The notes beneath the pieces are model-generated. The model saw nothing but the letters and a program-made list of their open reading frames with translations. It was not told where the DNA came from and did no database searches. The translations under genes and the position numbers were made by a program. DNA of 64,000 nt from Ruegeria halocynthiae (lineage in GTDB: Bacteria; Pseudomonadota; Alphaproteobacteria; Rhodobacterales; Rhodobacteraceae): contig NZ_JQEZ01000007.1 in NCBI RefSeq assembly GCF_000743705.1, positions 1 through 64,000 on the forward strand. Reading direction: 5' to 3'. This document shows positions 25,830 to 34,513 of the stretch, one piece after another; the stretch's first letter is position 1, and every line of letters starts with the position of its first letter.

Positions 25830-26408
25830 TCACGGACAGTGATTGATCCGCCCAACCGACCAGCGGTCGCCGTGATGGGTGATTTCGGTGACCGAGAGGT
25901 TGTCGATGCGATGGCTGAGTGCCTCTTGCGCGTCGACATTCAGGGCCCGCTGAACCTGCGTCAGGATCACGCCGAAATGGGCCACGATAATAAGATCGCG
26001 CCCGGTATGCCGCGCGATCAGCCTGTCGATTGCCGCATCGACACGGGCGCGAACCTCGTTCCAGCTTTCGCCGTTCGGGGGGCGCACGTCGCCGGGATTG
26101 TCCCAATAGGCAAAGGTCAGCTCCGGGTCTTCGGCCTCAATCTCTTTGAACCCGCGCAGCTCCCACGTGCCGAAATGGATTTCACGCAGGTCGGGGTGGT
26201 GCGGCAGGCGTTCGCGTGCCCCCTGAATGGCCGAGGCCGTGTCAGCCGCACGCGACAGGTCAGATGAGATGACAATCGCCCCGTCCGGTAGGTAATCGTG
26301 CAGGCGGGCGATTGCAGCATGATCACTCAGGTCGGCTGGCAGATCGGACCAGCCAACCATGGTTTTTGCGTGCGTCGGCCCATGGCGCACAAGATGCAGG
26401 CGGGTCAT
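25830..26408 (-). CDS. cobC: Histidine phosphatase family protein (CobC-like alpha-ribazole phosphatase)
   Basis: 192 residues. ATG 26408 overlaps the cobU stop by four bases (ATGA). The phosphohistidine motif LVRHGPTH is at residues 4-11, a conserved SSDLSRAADTA segment follows, then REIHFGTWELRGF and the second catalytic His in IIVAHFGVI. Pairing with cobU makes alpha-ribazole-5'-phosphate phosphatase (late cobalamin assembly) the most likely role, although histidine phosphatases are hard to separate by sequence. Confidence 0.8.
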   Translation of the reverse strand: MTRLHLVRHGPTHAKTMVGWSDLPADLSDHAAIARLHDYLPDGAIVISSDLSRAADTASAIQGARERLPHHPDLREIHFGTWELRGFKEIEAEDPELTFAYWDNPGDVRPPNGESWNEVRARVDAAIDRLIARHTGRDLIIVAHFGVILTQVQRALNVDAQEALSHRIDNLSVTEITHHGDRWSVGRINHCP

Positions 26409-26926
26409 GGCAGCTGCCCCTTCAGCGCCAGTGGCAGCCCGGCGGTGACCTGCACCACCAGATCGGCCTGAGCCGCCAGTGCAATGTTCAGCCGCCCCTG
26501 CGCCTCGCGGAACCGGCGGGACAGGGCGTTTTCGGGGACAATGCCGTATCCGACTTCGTTCGAGACGATGACAACCGGCGCGCGGCACGATTGTAACGCC
26601 TGCAGCAGCGTGGCCTGAGCCTGCTCCAGGTCGTGTTCCGCAAGCAGGTGATTGGTCAGCCACATGGTTGCGCAATCAATCAGACAGGCCTGATCGGCGT
26701 TCAGATCGGCCAGCACCGGGCCAAGGTCATACGGGGCTTCGATGGTGGTCCACCCTGCGCCACGTTGGGTTAAATGACGCTGGACCTTGGTCCGCATCTC
26801 GTCATCAAACACTTGTGATGTCGCTAGGTAAACTTTGTTTTTCCCTGACGAAACAACCAGTTGTTCGGCGAACGCAGACTTGCCCGAGGCCGCCCCGCCC
26901 AACACAAAGGTTAAATCCCGCGTCAC
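26405..26926 (-). CDS. cobU: Adenosylcobinamide kinase / guanylyltransferase
   Basis: 173 residues from GTG 26926, preferred because AAGG lies upstream and the length then fits the family (about 170-180). Walker A is GGAASGKSAFAE near the N-terminus; RHLTQRGAGWTTIEAPYDL carries the catalytic-type His and E-x-P; VIVSNEVGYGIVPEN and RRFREAQGRLN are the standard C-terminal motifs. It phosphorylates adenosylcobinamide and transfers GMP to it. It is the first gene of the leftward run and divergent from rpoH. Confidence 0.93.
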   Translation of the reverse strand: MTRDLTFVLGGAASGKSAFAEQLVVSSGKNKVYLATSQVFDDEMRTKVQRHLTQRGAGWTTIEAPYDLGPVLADLNADQACLIDCATMWLTNHLLAEHDLEQAQATLLQALQSCRAPVVIVSNEVGYGIVPENALSRRFREAQGRLNIALAAQADLVVQVTAGLPLALKGQLP

Positions 26927-27026
26927 TGTTATTACCTTTCTGGTGATCCAACCGGTTTTGTTCTGCGTATCGACCATAGGTCGGCATGGCAAGCCCGACC
27001 CGCGCCTGTGAAAAGGGGAGATTTCT

Positions 27027-27905
27027 ATGGCACTGGACAACGCAAAAGATTTTTCGATGTCCCGGCAAGCGATGAAGGCCGAGTTGCTGGACGCCGAGAC
27101 CGAGTTACGGCTGGCCTATGCCTGGCGCGACGACCGGGATGAACAGGCACTGCACCGGCTGATTACAGCCTATATGAGGCTAGCAATTTCGATGGCCGCC
27201 AAGTTCAAACGCTATGGCGCGCCGATGAATGATCTGATTCAAGAGGCCGGGCTGGGCCTGATGAAAGCGGCGGATAAATTCGACCCCGACCGCGGCGTGC
27301 GCTTTTCAACCTATGCCGTCTGGTGGATCAAGGCGAGCATTCAGGACTATGTGATGCGCAATTGGTCAATGGTTCGGACCGGGTCGACCTCTTCCCAGAA
27401 ATCTCTGTTTTTCAACATGCGCCGCGTTCAGGCGCGTCTGGAACGTGAGGCTGCGACCGATGGTATGAACCTGGACCGCCACCAGTTGCATCAGATGATT
27501 GCCGCCGAGATCGGCGTTCCTCTGCGGGATGTAGAAATGATGGAAGGGCGGCTGTCGGGGTCCGATTTTTCGCTGAACGCCGTGCAATCGGCGGATGAGG
27601 ACGGGCGGGAATGGATTGACGCCCTGGAAGATGACCGTGAACAGGCCGCGGAAACGGTTGAGAACAGCCATGACACCAAGCAGCTGCGCGAATGGCTGGT
27701 GACGGCTATGCAGGCGCTGAACGACCGCGAACAGTTCATCATACGCGAACGCAAGCTGCGCGAACCGAACCGGACGCTGGAAAGTCTGGGGCAGGAACTT
27801 GGCCTGTCCAAAGAACGTGTGCGCCAGCTTGAGGCGGCAGCTTTTGCAAAAATGCGCAAGAACCTTGAAGCCCAATCGCGCGAGGTGCAACACTTCATCG
27901 CATGA
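27027..27905 (+). CDS. rpoH: RNA polymerase sigma-32 type factor (RpoH2-like)
   Basis: 292 residues with a strong ribosome site (GGGGAG). Region 2 contains DLIQEAGLGLMKAADKFDPDRGVRFSTYAVWWIKASIQDYVMRNW in pieces that match sigma-70 2.1-2.4; the RpoH box appears as QKSLFFNMRR. Region 4 ends with SLGQELGLSKERVRQLE, a helix-turn-helix for the -35 element. Roseobacters and Rhodobacter carry two RpoH proteins; features such as the short N-terminus point to the RpoHII type used in photo-oxidative stress, which is inference. The stop overlaps the chaN-like gene (ATGA). Confidence 0.92.
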   Translation: MALDNAKDFSMSRQAMKAELLDAETELRLAYAWRDDRDEQALHRLITAYMRLAISMAAKFKRYGAPMNDLIQEAGLGLMKAADKFDPDRGVRFSTYAVWWIKASIQDYVMRNWSMVRTGSTSSQKSLFFNMRRVQARLEREAATDGMNLDRHQLHQMIAAEIGVPLRDVEMMEGRLSGSDFSLNAVQSADEDGREWIDALEDDREQAAETVENSHDTKQLREWLVTAMQALNDREQFIIRERKLREPNRTLESLGQELGLSKERVRQLEAAAFAKMRKNLEAQSREVQHFIA

Positions 27906-28717
27906 AACAGATTGCGATTCTGCTGTGTGCGCTTGTGGTTATGGCCGGTCCCGGCCGTGCCGATGACTTGATACCCGACGATGTAGCGGCCGCGATGGCC
28001 GCTGCGGATATTGTGATATTGGGTGAAACCCACGACAATCCCCGGCACCACGTCATTCAGGCCGAGGCTTTGAAGGCCATCGCGCCCTCGGCCGTTGTGT
28101 GGGAGATGGTGACCGAAGAAGGCGCGCAGCGTCTTGCGGATAAGGCCGTTTCCGATCCCGAAGAGTTATCCAGAATCCTGCGCTGGCTCGAATCCGGTTG
28201 GCCACCGCTCAGCATGTATTACCCGGTTTTTCAGGCCACGGATGCGCCGATTTACGGGGCCATGGTCCCGCGCGCAGCCGCACGTGCCGCGATGGAGCGG
28301 GGCGCGGCCACTGCGCTGGGCGCAGATGCCGCGCGTTTTGGCCTGACGGTGCCTTTGCCCGCCGAAGAACAGGCAGAGCGTGAGGCGGACCAACTGGCGG
28401 CACATTGCAACGCGATTCCAGCAGAGGTACTGCCGCAGATGGTGGCCATTCAACGGCTGCGCGACGCGGTGCTGGCACGCGCCATTCTGCGCGCTATGGA
28501 TGAAACCGGCGGGCCGGTTGGGGTGATCACTGGCAATGGGCACGCGCGCAGGGACCGGGGCATTCCAACCTTTTTGTCCCGCCTGCGCCCGGGGCTGAAG
28601 GTGTTTGTGCTGGGCCAATCTGAGGATGGCGTGGTGGATGGTGAATTCGATGCCGTGATCGACAGCCCCGCCATCGACCGCGAAGACCCGTGCCTGGCGT
28701 TTGAAACCCGAAATTAA
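27902..28717 (+). CDS. ChaN-like haem-binding-domain protein
   Basis: 271 residues, with a signal peptide (LLCALVVMAGPGRAD). No lipobox cysteine is present, so it is probably periplasmic. VILGETHDNPRHH is the metal/haem-pocket motif of the family, and GVITGNGHARRDRGIPTFL the C-terminal one. ChaN-type proteins bind haem and are linked to iron acquisition. The start overlaps the sigma-factor stop by four bases, so it should be produced with RpoH, an arrangement suggesting stress-related haem handling. Confidence 0.85.
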   Translation: MKQIAILLCALVVMAGPGRADDLIPDDVAAAMAAADIVILGETHDNPRHHVIQAEALKAIAPSAVVWEMVTEEGAQRLADKAVSDPEELSRILRWLESGWPPLSMYYPVFQATDAPIYGAMVPRAAARAAMERGAATALGADAARFGLTVPLPAEEQAEREADQLAAHCNAIPAEVLPQMVAIQRLRDAVLARAILRAMDETGGPVGVITGNGHARRDRGIPTFLSRLRPGLKVFVLGQSEDGVVDGEFDAVIDSPAIDREDPCLAFETRN

Positions 28718-28780
28718 CTGCTGGAACTGGCGGGCGGCCTTGCCTAATGTCGGGGCCGACCGGGACGGGAAGGGCACAAC

Positions 28781-29977
28781 ATGCTGGCATCGAAACGCAT
28801 TCTGCTGATCATCGGCGGTGGCATCGCGGCCTATAAGTCGCTGGACCTGATCCGGCGCCTCAGGGAACGCGGGGCGGCAGTGACGCCGGTTCTGACCCGT
28901 GCCGCCGAGGAATTCGTGACGCCCTTGTCTGTGTCCGCTCTGGCCGGGGAAAAGGCCTATCGTGATCTGTTCGACCTGACGGATGAGGCCGAGATGGGGC
29001 ATATTCAGCTGTCGCGCTCTGCCGATCTTGTTGTTGTCGCCCCGGCAACCGCTGATCTGATGGGCAAGATGGCCGGGGGGCTGGCCAATGATCTGGCCTC
29101 GACCCTGTTGATGGCGACGGATACGCCGGTTCTGTGTGCCCCTGCGATGAACGTGCGGATGTGGGACCACCCTGCAACCCGGCGCAATCTGAAGCAGCTG
29201 CAGGCCGATGGCATCCGCTTTGTCGGCCCGAACGATGGCGACATGGCCTGTGGTGAATTTGGTCCCGGCCGCATGTCGGAACCCTTGGAAATCGTCGCGG
29301 CAATCGAGGCCGAACTGGGCGGCGGGCCGCTGCAAGGCAAGCGTGTTCTTGTGACGTCCGGCCCCACGCACGAGCCGATTGATCCGGTACGCTATATCGC
29401 CAACCGGTCCTCGGGGGCGCAGGGCACGGCAGTGGCCCGGGCGCTGGCGGCACTGGGGGCCGAAGTGATCTTTGTGACCGGACCGGCAGATGTTCCACCG
29501 CCCCAGGGGGTGCAGGTGGTACCCGTCGAAACCGCGCAACAGATGTCGGACGCGGTGGATGCCGCGCTGCCGGTAGATGCGGGTGTGTTCGCCGCAGCAG
29601 TCGCGGATTGGCGGGTGGCCAGCGCATCGGACAAAAAGCTGAAGAAAAGCCGCGACGGGATGCCTGCGCTGGAGTTCGCCGAGAACCCCGACATCCTCAA
29701 ACGCATTGCTCACCTTAAGGTTGGTCGCCCCGCACTGGTTGTTGGCTTTGCCGCCGAGACGGACAATGTGGTCGACCACGCCACCGCCAAGCGGGCGCGC
29801 AAAGGCTGCGACTGGATCGTCGCCAACGATGTTAGCCCGGCGACGGGCATTATGGGCGGGTCCGAGAACGCAGTGGTCCTGATTTCGGACGATAGCGCCG
29901 AGGAGTGGCCGCGCATGGGCAAGGATGCCGTGGCCGAGCGTTTGGCGCGCAAGATCGCCGACGCGCTGACCAGCTAG
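28781..29977 (+). CDS. coaBC: CoaBC: phosphopantothenoylcysteine decarboxylase / phosphopantothenate-cysteine ligase
   Basis: 398 residues, full length. The N-terminal flavin decarboxylase half has GGGIAAYKSLDLIRRL, the PAMN motif in CAPAMNVRMWDHP and the catalytic cysteine loop MACGEFGPGRMSEP. The C-terminal ligase half begins with KRVLVTSGPTHEPIDPVRYIANRSSG (split here only by length) and carries DKKLKKS. Two consecutive steps of coenzyme A synthesis are performed. dut follows after 15 bp, the classic dfp-dut order. Confidence 0.96.
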   Translation: MLASKRILLIIGGGIAAYKSLDLIRRLRERGAAVTPVLTRAAEEFVTPLSVSALAGEKAYRDLFDLTDEAEMGHIQLSRSADLVVVAPATADLMGKMAGGLANDLASTLLMATDTPVLCAPAMNVRMWDHPATRRNLKQLQADGIRFVGPNDGDMACGEFGPGRMSEPLEIVAAIEAELGGGPLQGKRVLVTSGPTHEPIDPVRYIANRSSGAQGTAVARALAALGAEVIFVTGPADVPPPQGVQVVPVETAQQMSDAVDAALPVDAGVFAAAVADWRVASASDKKLKKSRDGMPALEFAENPDILKRIAHLKVGRPALVVGFAAETDNVVDHATAKRARKGCDWIVANDVSPATGIMGGSENAVVLISDDSAEEWPRMGKDAVAERLARKIADALTS

Positions 29978-29992
29978 ACAAGAGGTGCCGTG

Positions 29993-30448
29993 ATGGTTGC
30001 AATCCGAGTGACCCGCGAGGATGGGGCCGATCCGTCGGTGCCTTTGCCGTCTTATGAGACATCCGGGGCCGCCGGTGCGGATGTGCGGGCGAACCTGCCA
30101 GATGGTGCCGCGATCACGTTGGAACCGGGTCAGCGCGCCTTGATCCCAACCGGCCTTCGGATCGAAATTCCGCAAGGCTTTGAGGTGCAGGTGCGCCCCC
30201 GTTCGGGGCTGGCGCTGAAACACGGTATCACACTACCCAACACGCCGGGCACGATTGACAGTGATTATCGCGGTCCGCTTGGTGTGATCGTCCTGAACGC
30301 CGGGCAAGACGCGTTCAAGATCACCCATGGTGAACGCATCGCCCAACTGGTCGTTGCCCCCGTCGTTCAGGCCACGTTCGAGTCCGTGGGCGCGCTTAGC
30401 GACACCACGCGTGGTTTGGGCGGCTTTGGGTCGACTGGGCGCGGCTGA
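29993..30448 (+). CDS. dut: dUTP diphosphatase
   Basis: 151 residues. ATG 29993 is chosen over GTG 29990 because AGAGG lies 7 bp before it. All five trimeric dUTPase motifs are present: [36 protein letters not shown] and the C-terminal [11 protein letters not shown]. It removes dUTP to protect DNA from uracil and supplies dUMP for thymidylate. The stop overlaps the moeB-like start (TGATG). Confidence 0.97.
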   Translation: MVAIRVTREDGADPSVPLPSYETSGAAGADVRANLPDGAAITLEPGQRALIPTGLRIEIPQGFEVQVRPRSGLALKHGITLPNTPGTIDSDYRGPLGVIVLNAGQDAFKITHGERIAQLVVAPVVQATFESVGALSDTTRGLGGFGSTGRG

Positions 30449-31488
30449 TGCTGCTGGTTCTGATCCTGGCTGCCGGGCTTTGGGGTGTCGGATATCTGGC
30501 GGGCGTTTCGCGCGCTGCGCGTATGACCTTGGTCGGGGTGCTGTTGCTGGGCGTGATCACGGCACAGCTGATCCTGCCCGATGGTAATCCCCTGCGCGAG
30601 GCGACTGGCGGCTCTGCGGCGATATGGTTGATACTGGGTGGCACGGCGCTGCTGGTTCTGGTTTATGGACGGGCGCTGAAAGCGCTGCGCAATCGCGCCA
30701 CGTCAACCTCAGCCAAGGAGCCCGCGATGCCATCCGACAAGTTTTCCGAGACCGAGCTTGAACGTTATGCCCGCCACATTGTTCTGCGCGAACTGGGCGG
30801 GCCGGGTCAGAAAAAGATGAAACAGGCGCGGGTGCTGGTCATCGGCGCAGGCGGGCTGGGCGCGCCTGCCCTGCAATATCTGGCAGCCGCCGGTGTCGGC
30901 ACCATCGGCGTGATCGACGATGACGAGGTCGAGAATGCCAATCTGCAACGGCAGGTGATCCACCGTGACGCCGATATTGGCATGCCCAAGGTGTTTTCCG
31001 CGCAACAGGCAATGCAGGCGCAGAACCCCAATGTGGTGGTCCTGCCGTACCATCGCCGCCTGACTGAGGAGATCGCGGCAGAGCTGTTTGCCGATTTCGA
31101 TCTGATCCTTGACGGCACCGATAATTTCGACACCCGCTATCTGGTGAACCGCGCGGCGGTTGCACTGGGCAAGCCGCTGATCTCGGGCGCATTGTCGCAG
31201 TGGGAAGGGCAGCTGAGCGTCTTTGATCCGGCCCACGGCGCGCCGTGCTATCAGTGCATCTTCCCCGAGGCCCCGGCCCCCGGTCTGGCCCCGTCCTGCG
31301 CCGAGGCGGGGGTGGTCGGCCCGCTGCCCGGTGTGGTGGGTTCGATGATGGCGGTCGAGGCGATCAAAGTGATCACCGGTGCGGGTCAGACCTTGCGCGG
31401 TGAAATGCTGATCTATGACGCGCTTTATGGCGAAAGCCGCAAGATCACCCTGTCACGCCGCGCCGATTGTCCGGTTTGCGGCGAGTGA
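30448..31488 (+). CDS. moeB: MoeB/ThiF-type E1-like adenylyltransferase with N-terminal membrane domain
   Basis: 346 residues. The first ~75 residues contain three hydrophobic segments (LLVLILAAGLWGVGYLAGV; MTLVGVLLLGVITAQLIL; IWLILGGTALLVLVYG), then a linker and the E1-like domain from about 95. VLVIGAGGLGAPALQYLAAAG binds ATP, NANLQRQVIH and DGTDNFDTRYLVN are the adenylation motifs, and zinc ligands are in CYQC and CPVCGE. The enzyme activates the C-terminus of MoaD or ThiS. A membrane anchor is not typical of MoeB. An internal ATG at 30727 (MPSDKFSE) would give the soluble form. Confidence 0.88.
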   Translation: MLLVLILAAGLWGVGYLAGVSRAARMTLVGVLLLGVITAQLILPDGNPLREATGGSAAIWLILGGTALLVLVYGRALKALRNRATSTSAKEPAMPSDKFSETELERYARHIVLRELGGPGQKKMKQARVLVIGAGGLGAPALQYLAAAGVGTIGVIDDDEVENANLQRQVIHRDADIGMPKVFSAQQAMQAQNPNVVVLPYHRRLTEEIAAELFADFDLILDGTDNFDTRYLVNRAAVALGKPLISGALSQWEGQLSVFDPAHGAPCYQCIFPEAPAPGLAPSCAEAGVVGPLPGVVGSMMAVEAIKVITGAGQTLRGEMLIYDALYGESRKITLSRRADCPVCGE

Positions 31489-31549
31489 CAACTGCCCGCT
31501 CTGGATCATCACCCCAACCGTTCCTAGGTTGGGGGCAAAGGAGACCCCA

Positions 31550-33565
31550 ATGACCAATCCGATCCTGTCCGACTGGACCACACCGTTTGAAATCGCGCCG
31601 TTCAACCAGATTTCCGATGACGATTTCGCGCCCGCGCTGGACCAGGCCATGCAGGCCCACAACGCTCAGATCGACGCGATTGCCGCCAACCCGGACGCGC
31701 CGACCTTCGCCAACACGATTGAGGCGCTTGAGGCGGCGGGTGAGCAGATGGACAAGGTTCTGTCCGTCTTTTTCACCGTTGCGGGGGCAGACAGCAATCC
31801 GGCGCGCGAAGAATTGCAGCGCGCGTTTTCGCCCAATCTGTCGGCGCATTTCTCGGGCATTTCGTCAAACAAGGCGCTGTTTCAGCGCGTGGCGGATCTG
31901 TGGGCGCGCAAAGAGAATCTGGACCTGACCGACGAACAGGCCCGCGTACTGATGCTGACCCATCGTGGGTTCGTGCGCGCGGGTGCGGCCCTTGAAGGGG
32001 CCGAGGACGCGAGGATGCAGGACATCAAGGCGCGGCTTGCCACCTTGGGTACGAATTTCACGCAGAACCTGCTGGCGGATGAACGCGAATGGTTCATGAC
32101 CCTGTCCGAGGATGATCTGGAAGGTCTGCCCGATTTCGCCGTGAAAGCCGCCCGCGCGGCTGGTGAAGAAAAAGGGGCAGAGGGCCCGGTTGTGACGCTG
32201 TCCCGCTCGTTGATCGTGCCGTTCCTGCAATTCTCGCCCCGCCGCGATCTGCGGGAAAGGGCCTATCGGGCCTGGACCGCGCGCGGTGCAAATGGCGGCG
32301 AGACCGACAATCGGGATATCGCTGCTGAAACCCTGACCTTGCGTACGGAACGCGCCAAACTGCTGGGTTACGACAGCTTTGCCGATTTCAAGCTGGAAAC
32401 AGAAATGGCCCGCACGCCCGACCGGGTGCGCGACCTGCTGATGCAGGTCTGGGAACCGGCAAAGTCCCGCGCTAACGCGGATGCCGATATCCTGACGCAG
32501 ATGATGCAAGAGGATGGCGTCAACGGCCCGCTTGAGGCATGGGACTGGCGCTATTACGCTGAAAAACGCCGCAAGGCCGAGCATGATCTGGATGAGGCCG
32601 CGCTGAAACCCTACCTGCAACTGGACCGCATGATCGAGGCCGCTTTTGCTTGTGCCAACCGCCTGTTCGGGCTGGAGTTCGCGCCGCTGGACGTGCCGCT
32701 TTACCACCCCGATTGCCGGGCGTGGGAGGTGACGCGCAACGGGCAGCATATCGCGGTGTTCATCGGGGATTACTTTGCGCGCGGCTCGAAACGATCGGGC
32801 GCGTGGTGCAGCGCGATGCGGGCGCAGGCCAAATTCCCCAAAGCGCAGGCCCCGGTTGTGATCAACGTATGCAACTTTGCTAAGGGCGACCCGGCGCTGC
32901 TGTCTTATGACGACGCGCGGACCTTGTTTCATGAGTTCGGCCATGCCCTGCACCAGATGCTGTCCGATGTGACCTATGAAAGCATTTCAGGCACCAGCGT
33001 CGCGCGTGATTTCGTCGAACTGCCCAGCCAGCTTTACGAACACTGGCTGGAGGTGCCCGAGGTTCTGGCAGAATTTGCCACCCATGCCGAAACCGGTCAG
33101 CCGATGCCGCAGGACATGCTGGATAAGGTGCTGAAGGCGGCGAACCTCGATCAGGGGTTCCAGACGGTGGAATATGTCGCCTCGGCGCTGGTCGATCTGG
33201 CGTTCCATGACGGCGATGCCCCGGCTGATCCGATGGCGAAACAGGCCGAGGTTCTGGCCGGGATCGGGATGCCGCAGGCCATCGGAATGCGTCACGCCAC
33301 CCCGCATTTCGCCCATGTCTTCGCGGGCGACGGATACAGCTCGGGCTATTACAGCTATATGTGGTCCGAGGTCATGGATGCCGACGCCTTCGCCGCCTTT
33401 GAAGAGGCCGGTGGCGCGTTTGATCCCGAACGGGCCAAAGCGCTGGAGGACAACATCCTGTCCACCGGCGGCACTCGCGAGGCCGAGGAGCTGTATCTGG
33501 CCTTCCGTGGGCGTATGCCGGGGGTTGAGGCGCTGCTGAAAGGGCGCGGGCTGATCGCGGCCTGA
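31550..33565 (+). CDS. M3 family oligopeptidase (PrlC/Dcp-like)
   Basis: 671 residues from ATG 31550, which has AAAGGAG upstream; an earlier in-frame start would overlap moeB. Long helical N-terminal half, then the zinc motif HEFGHALH (about residues 461-468) with the third ligand E in the following helix. Length and motifs fit oligopeptidase A and dipeptidyl carboxypeptidase, which are cytosolic enzymes that trim short peptides. I cannot separate the two by eye. It ends directly against the convergent ghrA-like gene with no gap. Confidence 0.93.
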   Translation: MTNPILSDWTTPFEIAPFNQISDDDFAPALDQAMQAHNAQIDAIAANPDAPTFANTIEALEAAGEQMDKVLSVFFTVAGADSNPAREELQRAFSPNLSAHFSGISSNKALFQRVADLWARKENLDLTDEQARVLMLTHRGFVRAGAALEGAEDARMQDIKARLATLGTNFTQNLLADEREWFMTLSEDDLEGLPDFAVKAARAAGEEKGAEGPVVTLSRSLIVPFLQFSPRRDLRERAYRAWTARGANGGETDNRDIAAETLTLRTERAKLLGYDSFADFKLETEMARTPDRVRDLLMQVWEPAKSRANADADILTQMMQEDGVNGPLEAWDWRYYAEKRRKAEHDLDEAALKPYLQLDRMIEAAFACANRLFGLEFAPLDVPLYHPDCRAWEVTRNGQHIAVFIGDYFARGSKRSGAWCSAMRAQAKFPKAQAPVVINVCNFAKGDPALLSYDDARTLFHEFGHALHQMLSDVTYESISGTSVARDFVELPSQLYEHWLEVPEVLAEFATHAETGQPMPQDMLDKVLKAANLDQGFQTVEYVASALVDLAFHDGDAPADPMAKQAEVLAGIGMPQAIGMRHATPHFAHVFAGDGYSSGYYSYMWSEVMDADAFAAFEEAGGAFDPERAKALEDNILSTGGTREAEELYLAFRGRMPGVEALLKGRGLIAA

Positions 33566-34498
33566 TCAATACCCCAACGAACGGTCGACGAGGTGCAGGA
33601 AGGGCTCGCCCGCCTCACTCCGTCGGATGTTGTCGCAGATCACCTGCGCCGCCGTCACGGGCCGGGTTTCCGATGCGATATGCGGCGTTACCGTCACATT
33701 CGGATGCGCCCAATAGGGGTGATCCACCGGCAGCGGCTCAACCCGGAACACGTCCAGCGTGGCGTGGCCGACCTGCCCCGTATTCAGCGCCGCCAGCAGC
33801 GCGTCATCGTCTATCAACGGCCCGCGACCGGGGTTGATGATGCACGCGCCTTTGGGCAGCAGCGCCAGCGTATCGGGATTCAGGATATGTTCAGTCGCTG
33901 GCGTGTCCGGCAGCAGCAGAACCAGTATCTCGGCCTGTGCCAGGGTCGCATGCAGCCCGTCATCGCCATGCAGGCAGGTGATGCCGGGGATATCTTTGGC
34001 CGTGCGGCTCCAACCGGTGACGTCGAAATTCAGGGCCGCCAGCGCACGGGCGGCGACCTGTCCCAGCGCGCCCAGCCCAAGGATACAGACCTGCCGTTCG
34101 GGTGCCAGCGGCGGGACGTCGGGGGTCCACACTCCGTCTTGTACGGTGATGTGTTGGTCCATCCCCAGATGATAGCGCAGCACATGGCCCACCACCCATT
34201 CAGTCATACCCTGCGTCAGCCCGTGATCCACCATTCGTGCCAGCGGCACGGTCAGGGTTTCATTGCCTGCGATCTTTTCCACCCCGGCCCAAAGGCTCAG
34301 CACCGCTTTCAACCGCGTATAGGGGGTGAAATCCAGCAACCCTCCGCTTGGGGCGTAGACGACGTAGTCGACCTGATCCGGGTCGATGTCGGTGGCAAGG
34401 TGAAAATCCAGCCCGGCCTCTGTCAGGCCTTTGGTCAGCAGCGGTTCATACACGGGCCACAGGGCAGGGCGCGCAGAAAACAGGACGTTCACGGGCAT
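33566..34498 (-). CDS. ghrA: Glyoxylate/hydroxypyruvate reductase A-like dehydrogenase
   Basis: 310 residues. The D-isomer 2-hydroxyacid dehydrogenase fold is clear: nucleotide-binding LGLGALGQVAARALAALNF, LLLPDTPATEHILN, INPGRGPLIDDDALLAAL, and the catalytic H in TPHIASETRP with the Arg and Glu of the family in between. GhrA reduces glyoxylate and hydroxypyruvate with NADPH. It lies 15 bp after rodA on the same strand, so it is the last gene of the elongasome operon by position; no functional link is evident. Confidence 0.88.
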   Translation of the reverse strand: MPVNVLFSARPALWPVYEPLLTKGLTEAGLDFHLATDIDPDQVDYVVYAPSGGLLDFTPYTRLKAVLSLWAGVEKIAGNETLTVPLARMVDHGLTQGMTEWVVGHVLRYHLGMDQHITVQDGVWTPDVPPLAPERQVCILGLGALGQVAARALAALNFDVTGWSRTAKDIPGITCLHGDDGLHATLAQAEILVLLLPDTPATEHILNPDTLALLPKGACIINPGRGPLIDDDALLAALNTGQVGHATLDVFRVEPLPVDHPYWAHPNVTVTPHIASETRPVTAAQVICDNIRRSEAGEPFLHLVDRSLGY

Positions 34499-34513
34499 GG
34501 ATGGCCTTTCAGA

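Noticed and set aside
28166..30223. 685-codon minus-strand open frame opposite chaN, coaBC and dut
   Set aside because: It is the antisense shadow of three well-identified genes in GC-rich DNA; the translation is low-complexity R/P/H/G-rich with no domain.
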